Source: DAIUFH01 sp036844705
GTDB taxonomy: Bacteria; Bacillota; Clostridia; Tissierellales; Tissierellaceae
Direction of reading: 5' to 3'
DNA: 6,597 bases
Assembly: GCA_036844705.1 (NCBI GenBank)
Contig: DAIUFH010000099.1
Span: 1-6,597, forward strand
Under the pieces are notes generated by a model. That model worked only from the letters and a program-made list of their open reading frames with translations, had not been told where the DNA came from and did not search any database. Of this stretch, positions 1 to 5,406 are shown in pieces; position 1 is the stretch's first letter; each line of letters begins with the position of its first letter. Made by a program: the position numbers and the translations under genes.

Positions 1-66
<66 letters not shown>

Positions 67-183
67 TCATGACCTAACACAATGAACGATAGTGAATTGA
101 TGTAGGTCAGATGTAGCAGCACTAAATTTGCACGAACGTAGTGAGTGAACAAATTTGTGTAGCGTGCCTACTATTTAGCAATG

Positions 184-297
184 CACAATTGACAATGTAC
201 AAGGTTGTCATTCCGATTGTAGTCGAGGTATCTCGGGTTTAATGCCCAAGAGATAGACCCTAATAATTGTGAATTGAGAACTGTGAATTGTGAATTG
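184..297. repeat. Possible small dispersed repeat with inverted ends (MITE-like)
   Basis: The left arm 184-200 and the inverted right arm 276-292 match at 12 of 17 positions, with the outer seven bases (CACAATT) identical. Inside is a core with a hairpin (229-255). The right arm holds three copies of GTGAATTG (269-276, 283-290, 290-297), the last two sharing one G, so a 7-bp phase is visible. There is no coding capacity. No clear target-site duplication was found, so mobility is unproven. Confidence 0.4.
229..255. repeat. Hairpin inside the inter-tRNA repeat
   Basis: TATCTCGGG (229-237) pairs with CCC (245-247) and GAGATA (250-255) around a 7-nt loop, with AA (248-249) bulged. No T-run follows, so it is not a terminator by sequence. 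Confidence 0.5.
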
Positions 298-306
298 AAT
301 AAATAT

Positions 307-383
307 GGGCCTTTAGCTCAGTCGGTTAGAGCGCCCGGCTCATAACCGGTAGGTCCGGGGTTCGAGTCCCTGAAGGCCCACCA
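307..383 (+). tRNA. tRNA with CAT anticodon, probably tRNA-Ile2 (lysidine type) rather than tRNA-Met
   Basis: This is a complete 77-nt cloverleaf. The acceptor GGGCCTT (307-313) pairs with AAGGCCC (373-379), followed by A380 and encoded CCA (381-383). The D stem is GCTC/GAGC. The anticodon loop CTCATAA is at 339-345 with CAT at 341-343. The T stem has one G-T pair. The paired first base and ordinary D arm argue against initiator tRNA. The acceptor pairs C4-G69 and C5-G68 are positive determinants for the lysidine synthase TilS in E. coli. The sequence also resembles my recollection of Firmicute Ile2 tRNAs, which read AUA after modification. The top anticodon-stem pair is a C-T mismatch (334/350). 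Automatic tools would label it Met; Ile2 is my inference. Confidence 0.95.
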
Positions 384-384
384 T

Positions 385-414
385 AAAAAACAGATTATCT
401 TAATCTGTTTTTTT
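385..414 (+). terminator. Rho-independent terminator of the tRNA unit
   Basis: A 13-bp perfect stem (385-397 with 401-413) has a TCT loop and ends in a run of Ts. It starts two bases after the tRNA CCA end. The A-run and T-run form the lower stem. It should separate tRNA transcription from the operon that begins at 473. Confidence 0.9.
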
Positions 415-460
415 AATTTTTTGGATTATTTCTCTTACTTTATGTCAATGATATATGAGT

Positions 461-466
461 GAGGTG
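461..466 (+). promoter_or_regulatory. Ribosome binding site that sets the start of the first operon gene
   Basis: GAGGTG lies 6 nt before the ATG at 473. An in-frame ATG at 455 precedes this site and has no Shine-Dalgarno sequence of its own, so 473 is chosen. No convincing promoter could be picked out in the short AT-rich gap after the terminator. Confidence 0.8.
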
Positions 467-472
467 AAAAAT

Positions 473-1435
473 ATGACAAAAATAGGATACCCAAGAGGAT
501 TGCTTTATTATGAGTATTATCCTTTTTGGGGGTCATTCTTTAATAATCTGGATGTTGAAGTAATCTCTTCAATTAAGACCAACAAAGAAATATTGGATTC
601 TGGAATTGAAAACTGTGTTGATGAAGCCTGTTTACCTGTAAAAATATTTCATGGGCATGTAAGTAGCTTAAGAGATAAGGTTGATTATATATTTATCCCT
701 AAATATGTAAGTCTTTATAAACGAGAGTACAATTGCCCAAAACATTTAGGCATTGCAAATATGGTATTCCATAGCATTGACAATCTTCCTATGATTATTT
801 CCCCTAAAATAGTTCTAAAAAATTCATGCGACTTAAAGAGTTCAGCACATAAAGTAGGTAAGATGTTTACTAAGAATAATAAAAAAATAGATAGTGCATA
901 TAATGATGCTATGAAATCATATAAGGATCATACTAACTGGCTAAGGTCAAATATTTTACCTTCAACCTACTGTAGAAAAGGTAATCAGGATAGAATAAAA
1001 TTACTTATTTTAGGTCATTCGTATAACGTATTTGACAGTTTTATCAATATGGATATTATAAAGAAACTGTGTGAACAGGGCGTAGATATCGTTTTAGCTG
1101 AGGACGTTTCAGAATCTGATAAAAGATTTTATTCAGGTAATTTATCTAAGAGAATCTTTTGGACACATGGTAGAAGAATTGTTGGTTCTGCTTTTTATCT
1201 TATTGAAAATAAAAATATAGATGGAATCATATATTTAAGTGCCTTTGGATGTGGTCTCGATTCAGTTCTTATAAATATTGTTGAAAATAAGGCTCATGAA
1301 AACAATGTTCCTATAATGATTATGACATTTGATGAGCAAACGGGGGAAGCAGGATTTAATACTAGGTTTGAAGCATTTTTAGATATGATGAAATGGAGGT
1401 CTGAAATTGAAGATAACTTTTCCTCATCTAGGTAA
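473..1435 (+). CDS. Acyl-CoA dehydratase activase-related protein, DUF2229/COG3580-like
   Basis: This 320-aa protein appears to be a soluble cytoplasmic member of the DUF2229 group found with or fused to 2-hydroxyacyl-CoA dehydratase activases. The biochemical role of the group is not established. The family-type N-terminus is MTKIGYPRGLL, followed by YYPFW. Other marks are ENCVDEACLPVKIFHGH (46-62, Cys48 and Cys53), YNCPK with Cys88, FWTHGRRIVGSA (229-240), FGCGL with Cys260, and DEQTGEAGFNTRFEAF (287-302). The several conserved cysteines could bind an Fe-S cluster; that is inferred. There is no signal peptide or membrane span. It is the first gene of a three-gene operon, and its 3' end overlaps the next gene by 29 nt, which suggests translational coupling. 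It shares several motifs with that next protein, so the two are paralogues and may form a heteromer. The family call is firm; the substrate is unknown. Confidence 0.85.
   Translation: MTKIGYPRGLLYYEYYPFWGSFFNNLDVEVISSIKTNKEILDSGIENCVDEACLPVKIFHGHVSSLRDKVDYIFIPKYVSLYKREYNCPKHLGIANMVFHSIDNLPMIISPKIVLKNSCDLKSSAHKVGKMFTKNNKKIDSAYNDAMKSYKDHTNWLRSNILPSTYCRKGNQDRIKLLILGHSYNVFDSFINMDIIKKLCEQGVDIVLAEDVSESDKRFYSGNLSKRIFWTHGRRIVGSAFYLIENKNIDGIIYLSAFGCGLDSVLINIVENKAHENNVPIMIMTFDEQTGEAGFNTRFEAFLDMMKWRSEIEDNFSSSR
1395..1400 (+). promoter_or_regulatory. Ribosome binding site for the TTG start at 1407
   Basis: A consensus GGAGGT lies inside the end of the upstream gene, 6 nt before TTG. It decides the start and places translation of the second gene within the first. 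Confidence 0.85.
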
Positions 1436-2501
1436 TGTTTATATAGCAGGCAAGGCATTTTTAGAAGAATTAGGTCATGAGGTAATTCCACCTCCGGTTT
1501 GTAGTAGAAGAACATTGGAAATCGGAATTAAAAATTCACCTGAAATGATGTGCTTGCCTTTCAAGATATTTATAGGTAATTATATAGAGGCCATAGAGAA
1601 AGGCGCAGATACTATAATATTAACCGGGAGTTGTGGTCCATGTAGATTTGGGCTGTATCCACTTTTACAAAGAGATATTTTGAAAAAATTAGGTTATAAT
1701 GTTGATTTTATTGTTATAGATTCTCCAAAGGAAAGTTTTTCTGATTTTAAATCTAACATAGGTAAGATTATAGGTTCAACATCTGCTATTAAATTCTCAA
1801 AATTAGGCAAATTAGCATTAAGCCTTATAAAGATGACAGATGATTTAAGTCAGTTTTCCAATGAAATACGTGCATATGCGATAAACAAAAAAGAAGTGAA
1901 TCGAATAATGGATAATTTTTATGATAAAGCTGTTAAGGGTTTTGGTGTTAATGAACTAAAAAGTCTTATTAAAAATACTGAAGAAGAACTTAAAAATGTG
2001 GAGTTGGATAAAAAGATAAATCCTTTGAGGATTGGGATTATAGGGGAAATATATACAATAATCGAACCCTTTGTAAATTTAGAGGTCGAACGAAAGTTAG
2101 GCGAATTAAATATCTTGGTGGATAAATCGCTTACACCTACAAAATGGTTAGAACATCATCTAATCTCATATCCATTTGGTTCTAAATATGAAAACACAAA
2201 ATTCAAGCTTGCAAAACCATATCTTAGAGATATGGTAGGTGGACATGGAAGAGAAACTGTTGGGAGTGCAGTTTACTATCATAATATGGGCTTTGATGGT
2301 GTTATTCAGATACTTCCATTGAATTGTATGCCTGAAATAGTAGCTAAAAGTATATTGAAAAGCGTTCAGACAGATTTAAATTTCCCAATAATGACGTTAG
2401 TTGTTGATGAGATGACTGGGGAAGCAGGATTAAATACAAGGTTGGAGGCTTTCTCAGATTTAATTAGCAAAAGAAGAGAAGGGAGAATATGCGTTGGATA
2501 A
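1407..2501 (+). CDS. Acyl-CoA dehydratase activase-related protein, COG3581-like
   Basis: This 364-aa protein begins with TTG. The first residues (MKITFPHLGNVYIAGKAFLE) fit the family N-terminus, which supports that start together with the consensus ribosome binding site. Motifs are SPEMMCLPFKIFIGNYIEA (44-62, Cys49), SCGPCRFG (75-82, a Cys76-x2-Cys79 pair), GGHGRETVGSAVYY (278-291), LNCMPEIV (Cys307), and DEMTGEAGLNTRLEAF (334-349). The family occurs beside HgdC/BcrA-type ATPases in anaerobes and resembles the C-terminal parts of very long activase fusions. The enzymatic role is not established. The paired cysteines suggest metal or Fe-S binding, which is inferred. It overlaps the upstream paralogue by 29 nt and the downstream ATPase by 8 nt, so all three products are probably made together. 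No membrane segment or export signal is seen. Confidence 0.85.
   Translation: MKITFPHLGNVYIAGKAFLEELGHEVIPPPVCSRRTLEIGIKNSPEMMCLPFKIFIGNYIEAIEKGADTIILTGSCGPCRFGLYPLLQRDILKKLGYNVDFIVIDSPKESFSDFKSNIGKIIGSTSAIKFSKLGKLALSLIKMTDDLSQFSNEIRAYAINKKEVNRIMDNFYDKAVKGFGVNELKSLIKNTEEELKNVELDKKINPLRIGIIGEIYTIIEPFVNLEVERKLGELNILVDKSLTPTKWLEHHLISYPFGSKYENTKFKLAKPYLRDMVGGHGRETVGSAVYYHNMGFDGVIQILPLNCMPEIVAKSILKSVQTDLNFPIMTLVVDEMTGEAGLNTRLEAFSDLISKRREGRICVG
2481..2486 (+). promoter_or_regulatory. Ribosome binding site for the TTG start at 2494
   Basis: GGGAGA lies 7 nt before TTG. The nearby ATG at 2489 is in another frame and stops after a few codons, so the ATPase must start at TTG 2494. Confidence 0.75.
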
Positions 2502-3468
2502 TTATTATCTTGGAATAGATGTTGGTTCTGTAAGTACCAATATAGTATTAATAGATGAAAACAATGAAAATATATATAAACAGTATCTAAGAACTCAGGG
2601 AAAACCAATAGATATGATTAAAGAAGGCATAAGAGAAGTGGCAGAACAATATGGTGAGGACTCAATTAATGGTGTTGGATGCACAGGAAGTGGAAGGTAT
2701 TTGGCTTCAATTATAGTTGGTTCAGATGTAGTCAAGAATGAAATCACATCACACGCAATAGCTTCATTGAATTACAACCCAAATGTTAGAACAATTATGG
2801 AAATTGGAGGACAAGATTCCAAGATTATCATATTAAGAGATGGAATAGTAGTTGATTTTGCCATGAATACAGTTTGTGCTGCCGGTACAGGCTCATTTTT
2901 AGATAGGCAGGCTATAAGACTTGGAATAGATATAAAGGACTTTGGAGACTATGCAGCTAAGTCTACAAATGAAGTAAGAATTGCAGGAAGGTGTGCAGTA
3001 TTTGCTGAATCCGATATGATTCATAAGCAACAGTTAGGACATAGCCAGGCAGATATAATCAAGGGATTATGTCAAGCTTTGACTAGAAACTATTTGAGTA
3101 ATGTTGCAAAAGGCAAAATCATCCAGCCTCCTATAATGTTTCAAGGCGGTGTTGCAGCTAATTCAGGAATAAAGAACTCTTTTGAAAATGAGTTAAAAGA
3201 AAATATAATGGTACCACCCAATTATGATGTAATGGGTGCAATAGGGGCGGCAATTTTAGGTAAGGAGAAGGCTAAAAATCAAGGATTTACTAATTTCAAA
3301 GGTCTAGACCTATATAAAAAGAATTTTGAGGTAAAGGGATTTGAGTGCAGTGGTTGCTCAAATTTATGTGAGGTACTGGAAATAGTTGAGGAAGGTACCA
3401 CACTTGCACGTTATGGTGACAAATGTGGTAAATGGTCATCTAAATCTCCTTTAGCGAGCGGTTTATAA
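2494..3468 (+). CDS. BcrA/BadF/HgdC-type ATPase (2-hydroxyacyl-CoA dehydratase activase family)
   Basis: This 324-aa protein has the ASKHA sugar-kinase/Hsp70/actin ATPase fold. The first phosphate loop is YLGIDVGSVSTN (5-16), followed by GVGCTGSGRYL (60-70), the second phosphate motif IGGQDSK (104-110), and a late adenosine-type motif FQGGVAANSG (216-225). The two cysteines that in HgdC-like homodimers hold one bridging [4Fe-4S] cluster are present, in NTVCAAGTGSFLD (Cys128) and AGRCAVFAESDMI (Cys167). Such proteins use ATP hydrolysis to drive an electron to a partner protein at very low potential. It is longer than the roughly 260-aa minimal activase because of a C-terminal tail with Cys285-x2-Cys288-x3-Cys292 and Cys311. 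The partners are most likely the two upstream products. No dehydratase, CoA transferase or benzoyl-CoA genes are nearby, so the substrate is open. The 3' end overlaps the opposite-strand nuclease gene by 29 nt. Confidence 0.9.
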   Translation: MDNYYLGIDVGSVSTNIVLIDENNENIYKQYLRTQGKPIDMIKEGIREVAEQYGEDSINGVGCTGSGRYLASIIVGSDVVKNEITSHAIASLNYNPNVRTIMEIGGQDSKIIILRDGIVVDFAMNTVCAAGTGSFLDRQAIRLGIDIKDFGDYAAKSTNEVRIAGRCAVFAESDMIHKQQLGHSQADIIKGLCQALTRNYLSNVAKGKIIQPPIMFQGGVAANSGIKNSFENELKENIMVPPNYDVMGAIGAAILGKEKAKNQGFTNFKGLDLYKKNFEVKGFECSGCSNLCEVLEIVEEGTTLARYGDKCGKWSSKSPLASGL

Positions 3469-4429
3469 GCTCTATCATCAGATTTTTAATATTCTCCATG
3501 CAGTAGTCCTTATCAATCTTTACCAATAATATATTTGAAGGTAATTTGAACATAGTACTATCTTTTATTCTATCAGATAGTGCTATTTTATTTTTATCGA
3601 TAAAATAACCCTTGATAGTTGGAGTTACAAATCCTAAAGAACATTCGAGTGTAAGCTCAAATTTTCCAGTATCATAAAATAATATATTGTAATTGGAATC
3701 ATAGTACATAATTCTTATCTTAAAATCATTATCCACATAACCATTTATAGACAATATATCTCCAGATATATTTATTTTATCTATAATGAGTGAAATTTCA
3801 TTATCATCTAAATTGATATTTATTTGTTTCTTTTTCTTTATGATATTTAAAATTTCCATTACATCAAGCATATAATATAAATCATCATAATTGTGCTGTA
3901 AAATTCTTTTTTTTAAGTCTAAATCTCTATTTTTAGCATAATCCAAATAGAATCTAATACAATCCTTACCGGAATATATATCATCCCTATATATTCCTAA
4001 ATACTCCTCCAAGGATTTTAACTTTAAGCTATCTAAATTCAAATAATATCTATTTTCCTTAATTATTTTATATATATCGAAAGACTTGTCCATTGTTATC
4101 TCATAATCAATATCTAACATATTAAGCCTTTCATTTATAAATGGAATATCAAAGGTATTTCCATTAAAGGTAATAATTTTACTAAAGTTAGCAATGAATT
4201 TGATAAATTTACGTAAAATAATCTTCTCATCATTTTTATTGTCAGCTAGCAGCTGTGTAATTTCCCATGCATTATTTGTACTATTATGATGTAGAATACC
4301 TATTAGGTATATATAATTGAATGTCCTACTTAGCCCTGTAGTTTCAATATCTATAAAACAAGTTGAATATTCATTAAGATAGTTATTCATTTCGAATTCT
4401 TTAGATATAATTGTATTTATAATTTTCAT
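3440..4429 (-). CDS. DEDD-type exonuclease / RNase H-like domain protein, YprB-like
   Basis: This 329-aa protein has an N-terminal DnaQ-like nuclease domain of about 200 residues. Motif I is FIDIETTGLS (25-34, acidic D27 and E29), motif II is ITFNGNTFDIPFI (86-98, D94), and motif III is QHNYDDLYY (178-186, with H179 and D183 the likely pair). These are the metal-binding residues of two-metal 3'-5' exonucleases and the RNase_H_2 family, which includes B. subtilis YprB. The substrate is unknown. Residues from about 205 on form a separate region that I do not recognise. I chose ATG 4429 because AGGTGA (4440-4435) lies 5 nt upstream; the in-frame GTG at 4438 lies inside that ribosome site. The coding sequence is very rich in Lys, Ile and Asn. 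It is convergent with the activase gene and divergent from the IclR-type regulator, so it is probably transcribed alone. Confidence 0.82.
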   Translation of the reverse strand: MKIINTIISKEFEMNNYLNEYSTCFIDIETTGLSRTFNYIYLIGILHHNSTNNAWEITQLLADNKNDEKIILRKFIKFIANFSKIITFNGNTFDIPFINERLNMLDIDYEITMDKSFDIYKIIKENRYYLNLDSLKLKSLEEYLGIYRDDIYSGKDCIRFYLDYAKNRDLDLKKRILQHNYDDLYYMLDVMEILNIIKKKKQININLDDNEISLIIDKINISGDILSINGYVDNDFKIRIMYYDSNYNILFYDTGKFELTLECSLGFVTPTIKGYFIDKNKIALSDRIKDSTMFKLPSNILLVKIDKDYCMENIKNLMIELINRSLKEI

Positions 4430-4434
4430 ACATA

Positions 4435-4440
4435 TCACCT
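4435..4440 (-). promoter_or_regulatory. Ribosome binding site that sets the nuclease start at ATG 4429
   Basis: On the reverse strand AGGTGA precedes the ATG by 5 nt. The GTG of an alternative longer frame is part of this site and is therefore an unlikely start. Confidence 0.75.
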
Positions 4441-4451
4441 AATTAAATTTT

Positions 4452-4479
4452 ATAATATAAGTTAATAATTGTACAGTAA
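4452..4479 (-). promoter_or_regulatory. Possible promoter of the nuclease gene
   Basis: On the reverse strand TTACTG (4479-4474) and TATTAT (4457-4452) are separated by 16 nt and lie just upstream of the ribosome site. The region is so AT-rich that such matches are common. Confidence 0.3.
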
Positions 4480-4490
4480 TTCAATATACT
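4462..4490 (+). promoter_or_regulatory. Possible promoter of the IclR-type regulator gene
   Basis: TTAATA (4462-4467) and TATACT (4485-4490) have 17-nt spacing. A perfect TATAAT at 4527-4532 lies closer to the gene but lacks a good -35. Either could serve. The first overlaps the putative divergent promoter of the nuclease gene, so a regulator bound here could affect both genes. Confidence 0.35.
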
Positions 4491-4561
4491 AAAAAGGCTT
4501 TTACTAATGGGAAAAATGTTGTATCATATAATTATTGGAAGATAAATAAGGAGACGATTGA

Positions 4562-5338
4562 ATGCAGAATGAGAATAAACAAAGAAAAACTATTGCATCT
4601 GTAATTAAAGCTATAGATGTGATTGAACATTTAGCCCAATCCGCCGAAGATTTAGGGGTAACTGAAATAAGCGAGGACTTAGGTATGGGTGTTAGCGCAA
4701 CTTATCATTTATTGAATACCTTAAGAGAATGTGGAATCATAGATCAGGATGATAAAACAAAGAAATTTAAACTAAGTCTGAAGTTATGGCAGATTGGAAT
4801 GAAGGCTTATAGTAAAAACAATATCTCCGTAATAATAAAGCCTTATTTAAAGAAATTAAAGGAATTGACAGGAGAAACTGCTAACTTGACAGTTTTAGAT
4901 AATGACCATATTGTATATGTGGCTCAGGAAGAAAGTGACAAAGCAATTAAGATGTTTACAAAGACAGGTGCATCCGCTCCCCTGCATTGTACAGGGGCAG
5001 GAAAAATATTGTTGGCTTATCAGAATGAAGAGAAGAAAAATAATATATTAAATAATATTGAATTAAAGAAATATACTGAATTTACCATTACTGATAAGAA
5101 TGAATTAATAAAAAAATTAGATGAGATAAAGCGTAAAGGATATGGATTTGATGAAGAGGAAAGAAATCTTGATGTATTTTGTGTAGGGGCACCGGTTTTT
5201 GGTATCAATGGAGAAATAATAGGATGTTTATCTATATCCGGTCCAAAATCCAGATTTACCGAAGATAATCTTAAACAATGGACTAAGATAGTAATGGATA
5301 CTGCTGATGAGGCTACAAAGTATTTAAAAGGCGAATAA
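4562..5338 (+). CDS. IclR-family transcriptional regulator
   Basis: This 258-aa protein has the normal family length. An N-terminal winged helix-turn-helix lies at about 10-72, with ISEDLGMGVSATYHLLNTL (36-54) as the recognition region. It is followed by a linker helix and the C-terminal effector-binding GAF-like domain (about 85-255). Typical effector-domain phrases are PLHCTGAGKILLA (140-152), GYGFDEEERNLDVFCVGAPV (193-211 and just beyond) and GCLSISGPKSRF (221-232). IclR proteins are usually dimers or tetramers that bind a small metabolite, often an organic acid, and repress or activate a nearby catabolic operon. No catabolic operon adjoins it: it is divergent from a nuclease gene and convergent with a Cys-rich protein gene. 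ATG 4562 is supported by AAGGAG (4548-4553) 8 nt upstream. The ligand and targets cannot be named; autoregulation is possible. Confidence 0.93.
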   Translation: MQNENKQRKTIASVIKAIDVIEHLAQSAEDLGVTEISEDLGMGVSATYHLLNTLRECGIIDQDDKTKKFKLSLKLWQIGMKAYSKNNISVIIKPYLKKLKELTGETANLTVLDNDHIVYVAQEESDKAIKMFTKTGASAPLHCTGAGKILLAYQNEEKKNNILNNIELKKYTEFTITDKNELIKKLDEIKRKGYGFDEEERNLDVFCVGAPVFGINGEIIGCLSISGPKSRFTEDNLKQWTKIVMDTADEATKYLKGE

Positions 5339-5367
5339 AAAGAATCTTTGAGGTTCATATGAGTAAA

Positions 5368-5406
5368 TAGAAGAAAATAGGTGCTTTAGCACCTATTATT
5401 CTTCTA
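5368..5406. terminator. Long bulged hairpin, likely bidirectional terminator
   Basis: Two 9-bp stem blocks are stacked around a TTTA loop (5385-5388). The inner block is 5376-5384 with 5389-5397; the outer block is 5367-5375 with 5399-5407. A5398 is the only bulge. The flanks are T-rich on both strands, though without a perfect T-tract. It lies between the convergent regulator and Cys-rich gene and includes the stop codon of the latter (5396-5398). Confidence 0.7.

Larger units (their letters stand above)
67..306. repeat. Inter-tRNA non-coding DNA made of short repeat-like and hairpin-forming segments
   Basis: No credible gene is seen in these 240 bp. The DNA is a patchwork of imperfect dyads. 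TGACCTA (70-76) pairs with TAGGTCA (103-109). AAATTTG (124-130) pairs with CAAATTT (150-156), inside a looser dyad running from GTAG (113-116) to CTAC (168-171). A third hairpin lies at 229-255. The right part has CACAATT-type inverted arms around a core that reads GTCATTCC...AGTCGAGG. That wording is like short dispersed intergenic repeats known from many bacterial genomes. This looks like repeat-derived spacer between tRNA genes; repeat copy number elsewhere cannot be judged from one window. Confidence 0.5.

Noticed and set aside
265..297. CRISPR-like array from repeated GTGAATTG units
   Set aside because: The units are only 7-8 bp with no spacers of regular size.
67..306. T-box or other riboswitch in the inter-tRNA spacer
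   Set aside because: No T-box sequence, terminator/antiterminator pair or downstream coding gene is present; the tRNA gene follows directly.
307..383. Initiator tRNA-fMet
   Set aside because: The first acceptor pair is G-C, and the anticodon stem lacks the three consecutive G-C pairs at its base.
455..472. Upstream in-frame ATG at 455 as the start of the first operon gene
   Set aside because: It has no ribosome site, while GAGGTG sits between it and ATG 473, and the family N-terminus begins at MTKIGYPRG.
1294..1515. Reverse-strand open frames over the operon genes (here and at 2366-2608)
   Set aside because: They mirror the conserved DExTGEAG coding region of the two paralogues and have no independent support.
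2489..2518. ATG at 2489 as a start just before the activase
   Set aside because: It is in a different frame and reaches a stop after nine codons.
5020..5358. Reverse-strand open frame over the IclR gene
   Set aside because: Its low-complexity Ser/Phe/Asn-rich product is a shadow of the regulator coding sequence.
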